Assembly: GCA_045866275.1 (NCBI GenBank)
Contig: BAAFRX010000016.1
Coordinates: 1-53,216 of the forward strand
Length of the DNA stretch: 53,216 nt
DNA from: Sideroxyarcus sp045866275
GTDB lineage: Bacteria > Pseudomonadota > Gammaproteobacteria > Burkholderiales > Gallionellaceae
Reading direction: 5' to 3'
Positions 42,279-49,931 of the stretch are shown here, one piece after another. The notes under the pieces were generated by a model. The model was not told the DNA's origin and did not search any database. It saw only the letters and a list, made by a program, of their open reading frames with translations. How positions within the stretch are numbered: position 1 is the stretch's first letter; every line of letters begins with the position of its first letter. The position numbers and the translations under genes are program-made.

Positions 42279-43834
42279 AACGCGATTTTGCAGCGCTCAA
42301 CGACGACTTCGACCTGCTCGTCTGCGGCGGCGGCATCTATGGCGCGTGGACGGCTTACGATGCGGCGTTGCGCGGGCTGAAGGTCGCGCTGGTCGAGCAG
42401 GCAGACTGGGCGAGCGCGACATCGTCTGCTTCGAGCAAACTGATCCACGGCGGTCTGCGCTATCTGGAGACTTACGATTTCAGGCTGGTGAAGAAAGCGC
42501 TGCGGGAGCGGCGCGTGTTGCTGGACATTGCGCCGCATCGTGTGTGGCCCTTGCGTTTCGGGGTGCCGGTGTATGCGGATAGCCGCAATGGCCTGCTCAA
42601 ATTGAAAGCCGGCCTGACGTTGTACGACGCGCTCGCCGGATTTCCGCCGGAGGCGATGCGCCATCGCCGTTTTGGCGCCGCAGATTTCCACGCGCATTTT
42701 CCCTTCCTCGCCGCACCGGCTTTGCGCGGCGGTTTTACTTATGGTGATGCGCAGACCGACGACGCGCGACTGGTGCTCGAGCTGGTGGCCGGCGCGCAGG
42801 CAGCGGGCGCGGTGTGTGTGAACTACGCCCGGCTCACGGCGTGGAACGAAGCCGGGGGCAAGGTGTGCGGCGCAACGGTGCGCGACCAAGAAAGTGGCGC
42901 CACCGCGTCGGTGGCGGCGCGGCAATGCGTGAGCACGAGCGGGCAGTGGCTGGCAACGAGCGAAGCAGGGCGCGCCTGGTGCCGCCTGAGCAAGGGCGTG
43001 CATCTGGTGCTGCCGGGGCTGCCGGCGGCGGAGGCGCTGCTGCTGACGGCGAAAGCGGATGGCCGCGTGTTCTTCCTCATTCCCTGGTACGGGCGCACCC
43101 TGCTGGGCACCACCGACACCGACTATCGCGGCGATGTGGGACAGGTCGGGGTCGGGGAGGCGGATATCGACTATCTGCTGGATGCCGCCAATGATTATCT
43201 GCAATTGAAGTGGACGCGGCAGGATGTCATCGCCGCCTACGCCGGTTTGCGCGTGATGAAGCAGAGCGACGCGGCGCATCCTTCTGCGGCCAGCCGCGAC
43301 TGGGAAGTCAGAACGGCCGCAAACGGTCTGCACCATTCGGTCGGCGGCAAGATCACCTCGGCACGCGAGGACGTGGCAGTGATCGTGGATGCGGTGTGCG
43401 CCAGACTCGGCCTGGCGGCGCGCGGCACGACCGGCGTGCGCGATCTGCCGTGGAAGCCGCAGCAGGATTTTGGTCGATGGGCGGCTGAAATGACCGCGCG
43501 CGCGCATAGGCTGGGCATCGATGACGAGAGCGCGCTTTGGTTGCTGCGTCGGCATGGTTCGCGCGCTGGGCAAGTGATGCAACGGGTCGGGGAGTCGCCG
43601 CAACGGGCGGCACGGATCGTGCCGGAGTTGCCTTTGACCGAAGCCGATCTGTTGTTTTGCGCACAGCGGGAGATGGTGCTGCATCTGTCCGACCTGTTGC
43701 GCCGCCGCCTGCCTTTGATGATTCTGGCGCAACCGGACGAGCGCATGCTGCGCCGTGTCGCCAACCTGCTCGCGCCGATGCTGTGCTGGGATGCGGCGCG
43801 AGTCGAGCAGGAGATCAAGGCGTGCCGCGCATGA
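42275..43834 (+). CDS. glpD: Aerobic glycerol-3-phosphate dehydrogenase
   Basis: 519 residues. It oxidises glycerol-3-phosphate to dihydroxyacetone phosphate and passes electrons to quinone at the inner membrane. The FAD site is FDLLVCGGGIYGAWTAYDAA, with SSASSKLIHGGLRYLE, LLGTTDTDYRG and GLRVMKQSD. The C-terminal GlpD-type domain follows. It starts with ATGA overlap from the GDPD gene and ends with the same overlap into the FGGY kinase gene. Confidence 0.93.
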   Translation: MKRDFAALNDDFDLLVCGGGIYGAWTAYDAALRGLKVALVEQADWASATSSASSKLIHGGLRYLETYDFRLVKKALRERRVLLDIAPHRVWPLRFGVPVYADSRNGLLKLKAGLTLYDALAGFPPEAMRHRRFGAADFHAHFPFLAAPALRGGFTYGDAQTDDARLVLELVAGAQAAGAVCVNYARLTAWNEAGGKVCGATVRDQESGATASVAARQCVSTSGQWLATSEAGRAWCRLSKGVHLVLPGLPAAEALLLTAKADGRVFFLIPWYGRTLLGTTDTDYRGDVGQVGVGEADIDYLLDAANDYLQLKWTRQDVIAAYAGLRVMKQSDAAHPSAASRDWEVRTAANGLHHSVGGKITSAREDVAVIVDAVCARLGLAARGTTGVRDLPWKPQQDFGRWAAEMTARAHRLGIDDESALWLLRRHGSRAGQVMQRVGESPQRAARIVPELPLTEADLLFCAQREMVLHLSDLLRRRLPLMILAQPDERMLRRVANLLAPMLCWDAARVEQEIKACRA

Positions 43835-45210
43835 TTGCCGCGATCGGACTTGATCTGGGGACGACCGCGATCAAGGCGGGATTGCTGTCGGGCGCGGGCG
43901 AACTTGACGCCATCGTCTCACGCCCGGCACCTGCCATCGTGGCCGACGGCGGGCGTTACGAAAGCGATGCGCTGGAATATGCGACGGTGGTGGAGGCTGT
44001 ACTGGCGGAATGTCTGGCCAGCACGGATGCGCGCCCGTCGTTGGGGATGTGCAGCCAGCGCTCTTCTTTTCTGTTGTGGGAGCGGGACAGCGGGCAGCCC
44101 GTCACGCCGCTCATCTCGTGGCAGGATGACCGGGGCGCAGCAAGCTGTGCGGCGTTGCGCGCCGCCGAGCACACGGTGCGCGCGCTGACCGGACTCCCGC
44201 TGACACCTTATTACCTGGCGCCCAAACTGCACGGACTCCTGCATGCGCATCCGGCATGGCGCAAAAAATTAGTAAGCGGCGAATGGCTGCTGGGCACGCT
44301 GGATACTTTCCTCATCTGGCGCTGGAGCGGCGGCCAGCACTACCAGACCGATGCGTCGATGGCGGCGCGCACGCTGCTGATGGACACGCAGCGCGGGCAA
44401 TGGTCGAGCGAACTGTGCGCGCTGTTCGATATTCCGCAACAGATTCTGCCGCAGATCACGCCTTCGGCGGGTATCGCCGTGCCGTTGCGCAACGGGCTGG
44501 TGTTGCGTGCCAGCCTGGGCGACCAGTCGGCCGCACTGCGGGCGGCAATCGCGGAAGGCCCGGCGCAGGCGCTGGTCAATCTGGGCACGGGCGGTTTCGT
44601 CGTGCGGTACTTGCCCGCGGGGCTGGGCGCACCGCCGGGTTATCTGCAAACGCTGGTGTGGCAGGATGCCGCGCGGGGGATGCACTATGCCGCCGAGGGC
44701 ACGCTCAATTCCATCGCCGCCGCACTGGCCGCGTATCCGGTCGCGTCGTGCCGGGCAGAAGAATTGGCGCGCGACGAAATTTTCTGTCTGGCCGAACCGA
44801 GCGGGCTGGGGGCGCCGTATTTTCGCGGCGATCTCGGTCTTGCTTTCTCCGCCCCGGTCGAAAATTTGTCGGCACAACGCATTGGCGTGCTGCTGCTGGA
44901 GGGCATCCTCTTCCGCGTGGCGCGCATCCTGGAAGATTTCCGGCGCGAGTTCGGCCTCGAACGCGTCTATCTTTCCGGCGGCTTGTCCAACCTGACCTGT
45001 CTGCGGCAGGGCATTGCGCAGTGTGTGCCGTGCGCCATCTATCTGCTGCCGCAACAGGATGCCAGTCTGGCGGGCGTCGCCCGGCTTGCGGCCGGAATGG
45101 CAGGCGGCGCGGCCGCAGCGGAAAAGGTCGGAGGGCCGGTTAAACTGCCGCAGTTGGCGGCCAAATACGGGCGCTGGAAGATCTGGCTGGACGGCTTGCT
45201 GCGCGCCTGA
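43831..45210 (+). CDS. FGGY-family carbohydrate kinase (glycerol or polyol kinase-like)
   Basis: 459 residues. The N-terminal ATP-binding motif is IGLDLGTTAIKAGLLSGAGE, with SWQDDRGAAS and PLTPYYLAPKLHGLLHAHPA in the substrate half, LVNLGTGGFVVRY and LSGGLSNLTCLRQG in the C-terminal half. It is shorter than canonical GlpK (about 500), and the substrate motif differs, so it may phosphorylate glycerol or another polyol. The coupling to glpD (ATGA) favours glycerol. I leave the symbol empty for that reason. Confidence 0.83.
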   Translation: MIAAIGLDLGTTAIKAGLLSGAGELDAIVSRPAPAIVADGGRYESDALEYATVVEAVLAECLASTDARPSLGMCSQRSSFLLWERDSGQPVTPLISWQDDRGAASCAALRAAEHTVRALTGLPLTPYYLAPKLHGLLHAHPAWRKKLVSGEWLLGTLDTFLIWRWSGGQHYQTDASMAARTLLMDTQRGQWSSELCALFDIPQQILPQITPSAGIAVPLRNGLVLRASLGDQSAALRAAIAEGPAQALVNLGTGGFVVRYLPAGLGAPPGYLQTLVWQDAARGMHYAAEGTLNSIAAALAAYPVASCRAEELARDEIFCLAEPSGLGAPYFRGDLGLAFSAPVENLSAQRIGVLLLEGILFRVARILEDFRREFGLERVYLSGGLSNLTCLRQGIAQCVPCAIYLLPQQDASLAGVARLAAGMAGGAAAAEKVGGPVKLPQLAAKYGRWKIWLDGLLRA

Positions 45211-45230
45211 AGTCGCCGCACGCGATTCGT

Positions 45231-45259
45231 TTGACAGGGCGGGATGACTCGCATAGAAT
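45231..45259 (+). promoter_or_regulatory. Sigma-70 promoter of rplM-rpsI
   Basis: TTGACA at 45231-45236 and TAGAAT at 45254-45259 are separated by 17 bp, a near-consensus sigma-70 promoter 49 bp before rplM. It fits the high demand for ribosomal proteins. It begins 20 bp after the FGGY kinase gene ends. Confidence 0.88.
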
Positions 45260-45307
45260 GCGCGCCCTTCGCAGTCCGTTATCCATTTTTAAGTATTAGG
45301 AAATGCC

Positions 45308-45745
45308 ATGAAAACATTTTCCGCCAAGCCGCAGGAAGTCCAGCACGACTGGATCCTCGTTGACGCAGCCGACAAGGTACTGGGCCGTCTGGCCAGCCAG
45401 ATCGCATCCCGTCTGCGCGGCAAGCACAAGGCCATCTACACCCCGCACGTCGATACCGGCGATTTCGTGGTGGTCGTCAACGCAGACAAGCTGCGCGTGA
45501 CCGGCAACAAGGCACAGGACAAGATGTACTACCGCCACACTGGTTATCCCGGCGGTATCTACGAAACCAATTTCATCAAGCTGCAACAGCGTCATCCGCA
45601 GCGCGTGCTGCAAAAGGCCGTGCGGGGCATGTTGCCGAAAGGCCCGCTGGGCTACGCCATGTTGAGCAAACTCAAGGTGTACGGCGGGGCTACGCATCCG
45701 CACAGCGCGCAACAACCGAAACCCACTGACCTGTTGAAGGCTTAA
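45308..45745 (+). CDS. rplM: 50S ribosomal protein L13
   Basis: 145 residues. MKTFSAKPQEVQHDWILVDA and GRLASQIASRLRGKHKAIYT are the L13 start; YYRHTGYPGGIYE and AVRGMLPKGPLG are the family signature. It binds 23S rRNA early in assembly. In E. coli L13 represses its own operon; whether this holds here is unknown. rpsI follows by 2 nt. Confidence 0.99.
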   Translation: MKTFSAKPQEVQHDWILVDAADKVLGRLASQIASRLRGKHKAIYTPHVDTGDFVVVVNADKLRVTGNKAQDKMYYRHTGYPGGIYETNFIKLQQRHPQRVLQKAVRGMLPKGPLGYAMLSKLKVYGGATHPHSAQQPKPTDLLKA

Positions 45746-45747
45746 TC

Positions 45748-46140
45748 ATGAGCGTAACTTATAACTACGGAACGGGCCGTCGCAAGAGCGCGGTGGCACG
45801 TGTGTTCATCAAGCCCGGCAAGGGCGAGATCATCGTCAACGACAAGCCGATCGACCAGTTCTTCTCGCGCGAAACCGGGCGCATGGTCGTGCGCCAGCCG
45901 CTGGAACTGACCGCGATGGCAGGCAAGTTCGACATTCTGGTGAACGTGTCCGGTGGCGGCGAATCCGGCCAGGCCGGTGCGGTGCGCCACGGCATCACCC
46001 GCGCCCTGATCGATTACGATGCGGCGCTGAAACCCACCTTGAGCCAGGCGGGTCTGGTGACGCGTGATGCACGCGAGGTCGAGCGTAAAAAAGTCGGTCT
46101 GCGCAAGGCGCGTCGCAGGAAACAATTCTCCAAGCGTTAA
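45748..46140 (+). CDS. rpsI: 30S ribosomal protein S9
   Basis: 130 residues. YNYGTGRRKSAVARVFIKPG is the S9 N-terminus, GGGESGQAGAVRHGITRALI the middle signature, and the tail ends RRRKQFSKR, whose last Arg reaches the P-site tRNA. Partner of rplM in one transcript, ended by the terminator at 46158. Confidence 0.99.
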   Translation: MSVTYNYGTGRRKSAVARVFIKPGKGEIIVNDKPIDQFFSRETGRMVVRQPLELTAMAGKFDILVNVSGGGESGQAGAVRHGITRALIDYDAALKPTLSQAGLVTRDAREVERKKVGLRKARRRKQFSKR

Positions 46141-46157
46141 GCTTGCAGGGAACCGGG

Positions 46158-46182
46158 AAAGCCGCCTTTGGGCGGCTTTTTC
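46158..46182 (+). terminator. Rho-independent terminator after rpsI
   Basis: AAAGCCGCC pairs with GGCGGCTTT around a three-base TTT-type loop, followed by a T-run, 17 bp past the rpsI stop. It separates the ribosomal genes from argC. Confidence 0.9.
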
Positions 46183-46220
46183 ATTTATCATTCGGGCACT
46201 TGGAAGGTGTGGAGGCGGAC

Positions 46221-47249
46221 GTGATCAAAGTCGGAATCGTGGGGGGGACGGGCTATACCGGGGTCGAATTGTTGCGCTTGCTGGCGCGGCATCCGCAGGT
46301 GGCGTTGCAGGCGATCACCTCGCGTGCCGATGCTGGCATGCCGGTCAGCCAGATGTTCCCCAGTCTGCGCGGGCAAGTTGATCTGGCTTTCTGCCATCCC
46401 GATGCGGCGAATCTCGACCAGTGCGACGTGGTGTTCTTCGCCACCCCCAACGGGATTGCGATGCAGCAAACCCGTGCCCTGCTCGATGCGGGCGTCAAGG
46501 TCATCGATCTGGCTGCGGATTTTCGCATCAAGGATATTTCCGAATGGGAGAAATGGTATGGCATGCGTCACGCCTGCCCCGATCTCGTGGCCGAGGCGGT
46601 TTATGGTCTGCCGGAAGTGAACCGGGCGCAGATCAAACAGGCGCGCCTGGTGGCGAATCCAGGCTGTTATCCGACGGCCGTGCAATTGGGATTCATCCCG
46701 CTGCTGGAGGCCGGTCTGGTCGAGGCCGGCTCGCTCATCGCCGATGCCAAGTCCGGGGTGTCGGGGGCGGGGCGCAAGGCGGAAGTCGCCACCCTGTTCG
46801 CGGAAGCGACCGACAATTTCAAGGCCTATGGCGTGGGCGGGCATCGACACCTGCCCGAGATCAGGCAGGGATTGGCGCGTGCAACCGGCAACGAAGTGGG
46901 GCTGACGTTCGTGCCGCACCTGACGCCGATGATTCGCGGCATCCATGCGACGCTGTATGCACGCCTGAATAAAGAGGCCGATTTGCAAGCCGTGTTCGAG
47001 CAACGTTACGCCGGTGAAGCTTTTGTCGATGTGATGCCGGCGGGCAGCATGCCGGAAACCCGTTCGGTGCGGGGTTCGAATCATTGCCGGATCGCGGTCC
47101 ATCGGCCGCAGGGCGGCGATACCGTGGTGGTGCTGTCGGTGATCGACAACCTGGTCAAGGGTGCCGCCGGGCAGGCGATCCAGAACATGAACATCATGTT
47201 CGGTCTGGCCGAGGGGAGTGGCTTGCACGTGGTTCCTTTGCTACCATGA
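46221..47249 (+). CDS. argC: N-acetyl-gamma-glutamyl-phosphate reductase
   Basis: 342 residues. It makes N-acetylglutamate semialdehyde in arginine synthesis. The NADP site is VGIVGGTGYTGVELLRLLAR, catalytic Cys is in VANPGCYPTAVQLGFIPLLE, and the His/Arg cluster in GVGGHRHLPEI and VPHLTPMIRGI. GGAGG lies 5 bp before a GTG start at 46221, which yields MIKVGIVGG; the open frame upstream crosses the terminator and is not coding. argC follows rplM-rpsI in many betaproteobacteria. Confidence 0.95.
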   Translation: MIKVGIVGGTGYTGVELLRLLARHPQVALQAITSRADAGMPVSQMFPSLRGQVDLAFCHPDAANLDQCDVVFFATPNGIAMQQTRALLDAGVKVIDLAADFRIKDISEWEKWYGMRHACPDLVAEAVYGLPEVNRAQIKQARLVANPGCYPTAVQLGFIPLLEAGLVEAGSLIADAKSGVSGAGRKAEVATLFAEATDNFKAYGVGGHRHLPEIRQGLARATGNEVGLTFVPHLTPMIRGIHATLYARLNKEADLQAVFEQRYAGEAFVDVMPAGSMPETRSVRGSNHCRIAVHRPQGGDTVVVLSVIDNLVKGAAGQAIQNMNIMFGLAEGSGLHVVPLLP

Positions 47250-47253
47250 CGCC

Positions 47254-47997
47254 ATGATTTCCCGATTCAAGCGTCGTTTCAGCATTTCCGCGCCGCGCCT
47301 CGCGGTGCGTCCGCACGTTCCCTGGTATGTGCGCTGGGCGATTACCTTGCCCTTCCTGCTGGCCGTCGGCTTTCTGGTCTGGTGGGCGTATGACGCGGGG
47401 ATGGCGCTGGCCGGATTCCATCGCGGCGAGGCGGAGCAGGAGATTTCCCGCTTGCGCGAACAGGTGATGCTGCTGGAAGCGCAGAATGCGGTGCAGATCA
47501 ACCAACTTGCGGTGCAGGAGCGCCAGGCACAGATACAACTGGCGGCGGCCGGCGAGGTGCAGCAACAGATCATGGTCCTGCAGGAGGAGAACGGTCGGCT
47601 GCGCGAAGATCTTTCCTTCTTCCAGAGTCTGCCGCTGACGGCGGGGCGCGATGCCGAACTTTCGATTCACAACGTGAAACTGGAGCCCGGAACCTTGCCG
47701 GGCGAATACCACTGCCGCATGCTGCTGGTGCAGGGCGTACAGCGGCGCGGACGGGTGTTCCAGGGCGATTTGCAGATCGTGGTGGACGGCGAACAGGGCG
47801 GGCAGAAAGTGGTGTTACAATTCCCCCCCCCGGACTCGCCGGAGGTGGCTGCACAGCACCTTAACTTCAAGTATTACCAGCGCGTCGAGCGTACCTTCCG
47901 CTTGCCGGAGGGCGTGCAAATCGACAGCGTGCAGATCAGGATTTTCGAGAAAGGCATGCAGGAACCGAAGATGGTCCAAACGGTCCTGCTTTCATGA
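47254..47997 (+). CDS. Membrane-anchored coiled-coil protein (DUF6776-like)
   Basis: 247 residues. A basic N-terminus (MISRFKRRFSIS) precedes one membrane helix at about 35-57 (WAITLPFLLAVGFLVWWAYD). Residues 65-125 form a coiled coil (EAEQEISRLREQVMLLEAQN on). The C-terminal half is beta-rich and begins LPLTAGRDAELSIHNVKLEP. I recall this arrangement as DUF6776; no function is known. It starts 4 bp after argC and is followed at 13 bp by the bactofilin gene, so an envelope or cell-shape role is a fair guess. Confidence 0.78.
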   Translation: MISRFKRRFSISAPRLAVRPHVPWYVRWAITLPFLLAVGFLVWWAYDAGMALAGFHRGEAEQEISRLREQVMLLEAQNAVQINQLAVQERQAQIQLAAAGEVQQQIMVLQEENGRLREDLSFFQSLPLTAGRDAELSIHNVKLEPGTLPGEYHCRMLLVQGVQRRGRVFQGDLQIVVDGEQGGQKVVLQFPPPDSPEVAAQHLNFKYYQRVERTFRLPEGVQIDSVQIRIFEKGMQEPKMVQTVLLS

Positions 47998-48010
47998 CGG
48001 AGTGGCAGTG

Positions 48011-48418
48011 ATGTTCAGCAAGCACAGCAAACCGCAAAATCGAATCGACTCGCTCATCGGGGTGGGTACCAAAGTGGTGGGTGACCTCCATTTCACCGGT
48101 GGATTGCGTATCGATGGAGAAATTTGCGGCAATGTCATCGCCGATCCGGGCAAGGCCAGCACGCTGGTGCTGAGTGAACAAGCCAGAGTGAGCGGCGAAA
48201 TCCGTGTGACCCATCTGGTTTTGAACGGCACGGTGATCGGGCCGATCGAGGCGAACGAGTACCTGGAACTGCAAAGCAAAGCCAAGGTCACAGGCGACGT
48301 GAAATACAAAACGCTGGAGATTCAGTTGGGCGCCATCGTCGAGGGAAAGTTGGCGCATATCAGTGAAGCAACGGAGAAGGTGGTGTCACTGAAGGTGAGT
48401 GGCGCCGAATCCAAATAA
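48011..48418 (+). CDS. Bactofilin (polymer-forming cytoskeletal protein)
   Basis: 135 residues. The bactofilin right-handed beta-helix shows IDSLIGVGTKVVGDLHFTGG, LRIDGEICGNVIADPGKAST, LVLSEQARVSGEIRVTHLVL and KAKVTGDVKYKTLEIQLGA. Bactofilins form non-nucleotide filaments at the membrane and guide local wall synthesis. The neighbour coding a membrane coiled-coil protein may be its anchor. erpA follows by 16 bp. Confidence 0.93.
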   Translation: MFSKHSKPQNRIDSLIGVGTKVVGDLHFTGGLRIDGEICGNVIADPGKASTLVLSEQARVSGEIRVTHLVLNGTVIGPIEANEYLELQSKAKVTGDVKYKTLEIQLGAIVEGKLAHISEATEKVVSLKVSGAESK

Positions 48419-48434
48419 CACCAAGGAGAGCGAA

Positions 48435-48785
48435 ATGAATGCAGTCACCGAAATGCAAGACCCGTTGTTGTTCACCGACAGCGCGGCAAACAAAGTGAAG
48501 CAGTTGATCGAGGAAGAGGGGAATGCCGACTTGAAGCTGCGCGTATTCGTCAGCGGTGGCGGCTGTTCCGGCTTCCAGTACGGCTTCACGTTCGACGAGG
48601 TCGTCAACGATGACGATACCGTGATGAGCAAGAACGGCGTGCAACTGCTGATCGACCCGATGAGTTTTCAGTATCTGGTCGGTGCCGAGATCGATTACAG
48701 CGAAGGACTGGAAGGTTCGCAGTTCGTGATCAAGAATCCGAACGCGACAACGACCTGTGGCTGCGGCTCCTCATTTTCCGTTTGA
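48435..48785 (+). CDS. erpA: Iron-sulfur cluster insertion protein ErpA
   Basis: 116 residues, A-type carrier. The three cluster-binding cysteines are in SGGGCSGFQYGFTFDE and TTTCGCGSSFSV. It receives an Fe-S cluster from the Isc system and passes it to targets, including the isoprenoid enzymes IspG/IspH. AAGGAG precedes the ATG at 48435. The transcript ends at the hairpin at 48803. Confidence 0.96.
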   Translation: MNAVTEMQDPLLFTDSAANKVKQLIEEEGNADLKLRVFVSGGGCSGFQYGFTFDEVVNDDDTVMSKNGVQLLIDPMSFQYLVGAEIDYSEGLEGSQFVIKNPNATTTCGCGSSFSV

Positions 48786-48802
48786 GCGTTGATCAGGCAA
48801 TG

Positions 48803-48835
48803 AAAGCGGGGCACACAACGTGCCCCGCTTTTTTT
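48803..48835. terminator. Bidirectional terminator between erpA and anmK
   Basis: AAAGCGGGGCAC pairs with GTGCCCCGCTTT, followed by a T-run on the plus strand; A residues on the left give a T-run on the minus strand too. It serves convergent erpA and anmK. Confidence 0.9.
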
Positions 48836-49931
48836 ATGCGGGATAGATTGCCCCCAGGATGCACGGGTGGCGTGCGCCGGTGACGGCGGGCAGATTGCCG
48901 GGCTGCAAGTGCAGTGCCTGTTGCGCCAGCCAGGCGAATGCGACCGCCTCAACCCAGTCGGCGCCCAGGCCCAGAACGTCAGTTTTCTGGATGCGGCATT
49001 CCGGCAGCGCCGTGCGCAAACGGGCGACCAGAGCCGTATTGTGGGCGCCGCCGCCGCACAGATAGAGCTCTTCCGTTCCGGTGCAATCACGTCGCACGGC
49101 GGCGGCGATGCTGTCTGCGGTCAGTGCCAGCAACGTTGCCTGTACATCTGCGGGTGCTTCATCCCCGCGCAAATGACGTTCCAGCCATTGCGGATTGAAC
49201 CGGTCTCGCCCGGTACTTTTGGGCGGTGCAGCGGAAAAGTAGGGTTCGGCCAACAAGGATTGCAGCAGTCCGGGCAGGATTTTTCCGCTGTTCGCCCACG
49301 CGCCGTGCGCGTCGTAAGGCTGGCCCCGGTGTTTGGCGATCCAGGCATCCAGCAACAGGTTGCCCGGGCCGGTATCGAACCCGGTCGTCAGCCGATTCGG
49401 GTCGAGGTCGGTCAGGTTGGCGATGCCGCCGATGTTGAGGATGGCGCGATGGATGTCTGGGTGGCGCATGACTCGGTCATGGAAAGCGGGCACCAGCGGC
49501 GCGCCTTGTCCGCCCGCCGCGATGTCCCGGGCGCGAAGATCGCTGACGACCGTGATCCCGGTCAGCTCCGCCAGTAACGCGCCGTTGTTGAGTTGCAGCG
49601 TGTAGCCCTGCGCCGGTTGGTGGCGCACGGTCTGGCCGTGGCAGCCGATGGCGCGCACTTGATGCGGCAGGATCACAGATGATTGCAGCAGGTTCAGGGT
49701 GGCTGTTGCATAGGCATTGGCAAGTCGGTTGGACATGAGCTGGGCGCGATGCAACTCATTCGGGCCCGATGCGTGCAAATCGAGCAAGGCTTCCACCCAT
49801 TCCGCGGGGTAAGGTTGGAAGTGGCTGGCAATCAGCACCGGCGTACTTGTCAGATCGACCAGGGCGACATCAATGCCGTCCAGACTGGTGCCGGACATGA
49901 TGCCGAGGTAGAACTCCGCTTCTTTTTTCAC
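48834..49931 (-). CDS. anmK: Anhydro-N-acetylmuramic acid kinase
   Basis: 365 residues. It opens and phosphorylates anhydro-MurNAc to MurNAc-6-phosphate in wall recycling. YLGIMSGTSLDGIDVALVDL is the phosphate-binding start; GCHGQTVRHQP, LNIGGIANLTDL and DTGPGNLLLDAW are present, as is LYLCGGGAHN. The GTG start at 49931 directly follows the TAG of the M23 peptidase gene (no spacer), so its translation probably depends on the upstream gene. Confidence 0.93.
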   Translation of the reverse strand: MKKEAEFYLGIMSGTSLDGIDVALVDLTSTPVLIASHFQPYPAEWVEALLDLHASGPNELHRAQLMSNRLANAYATATLNLLQSSVILPHQVRAIGCHGQTVRHQPAQGYTLQLNNGALLAELTGITVVSDLRARDIAAGGQGAPLVPAFHDRVMRHPDIHRAILNIGGIANLTDLDPNRLTTGFDTGPGNLLLDAWIAKHRGQPYDAHGAWANSGKILPGLLQSLLAEPYFSAAPPKSTGRDRFNPQWLERHLRGDEAPADVQATLLALTADSIAAAVRRDCTGTEELYLCGGGAHNTALVARLRTALPECRIQKTDVLGLGADWVEAVAFAWLAQQALHLQPGNLPAVTGARHPCILGAIYPA

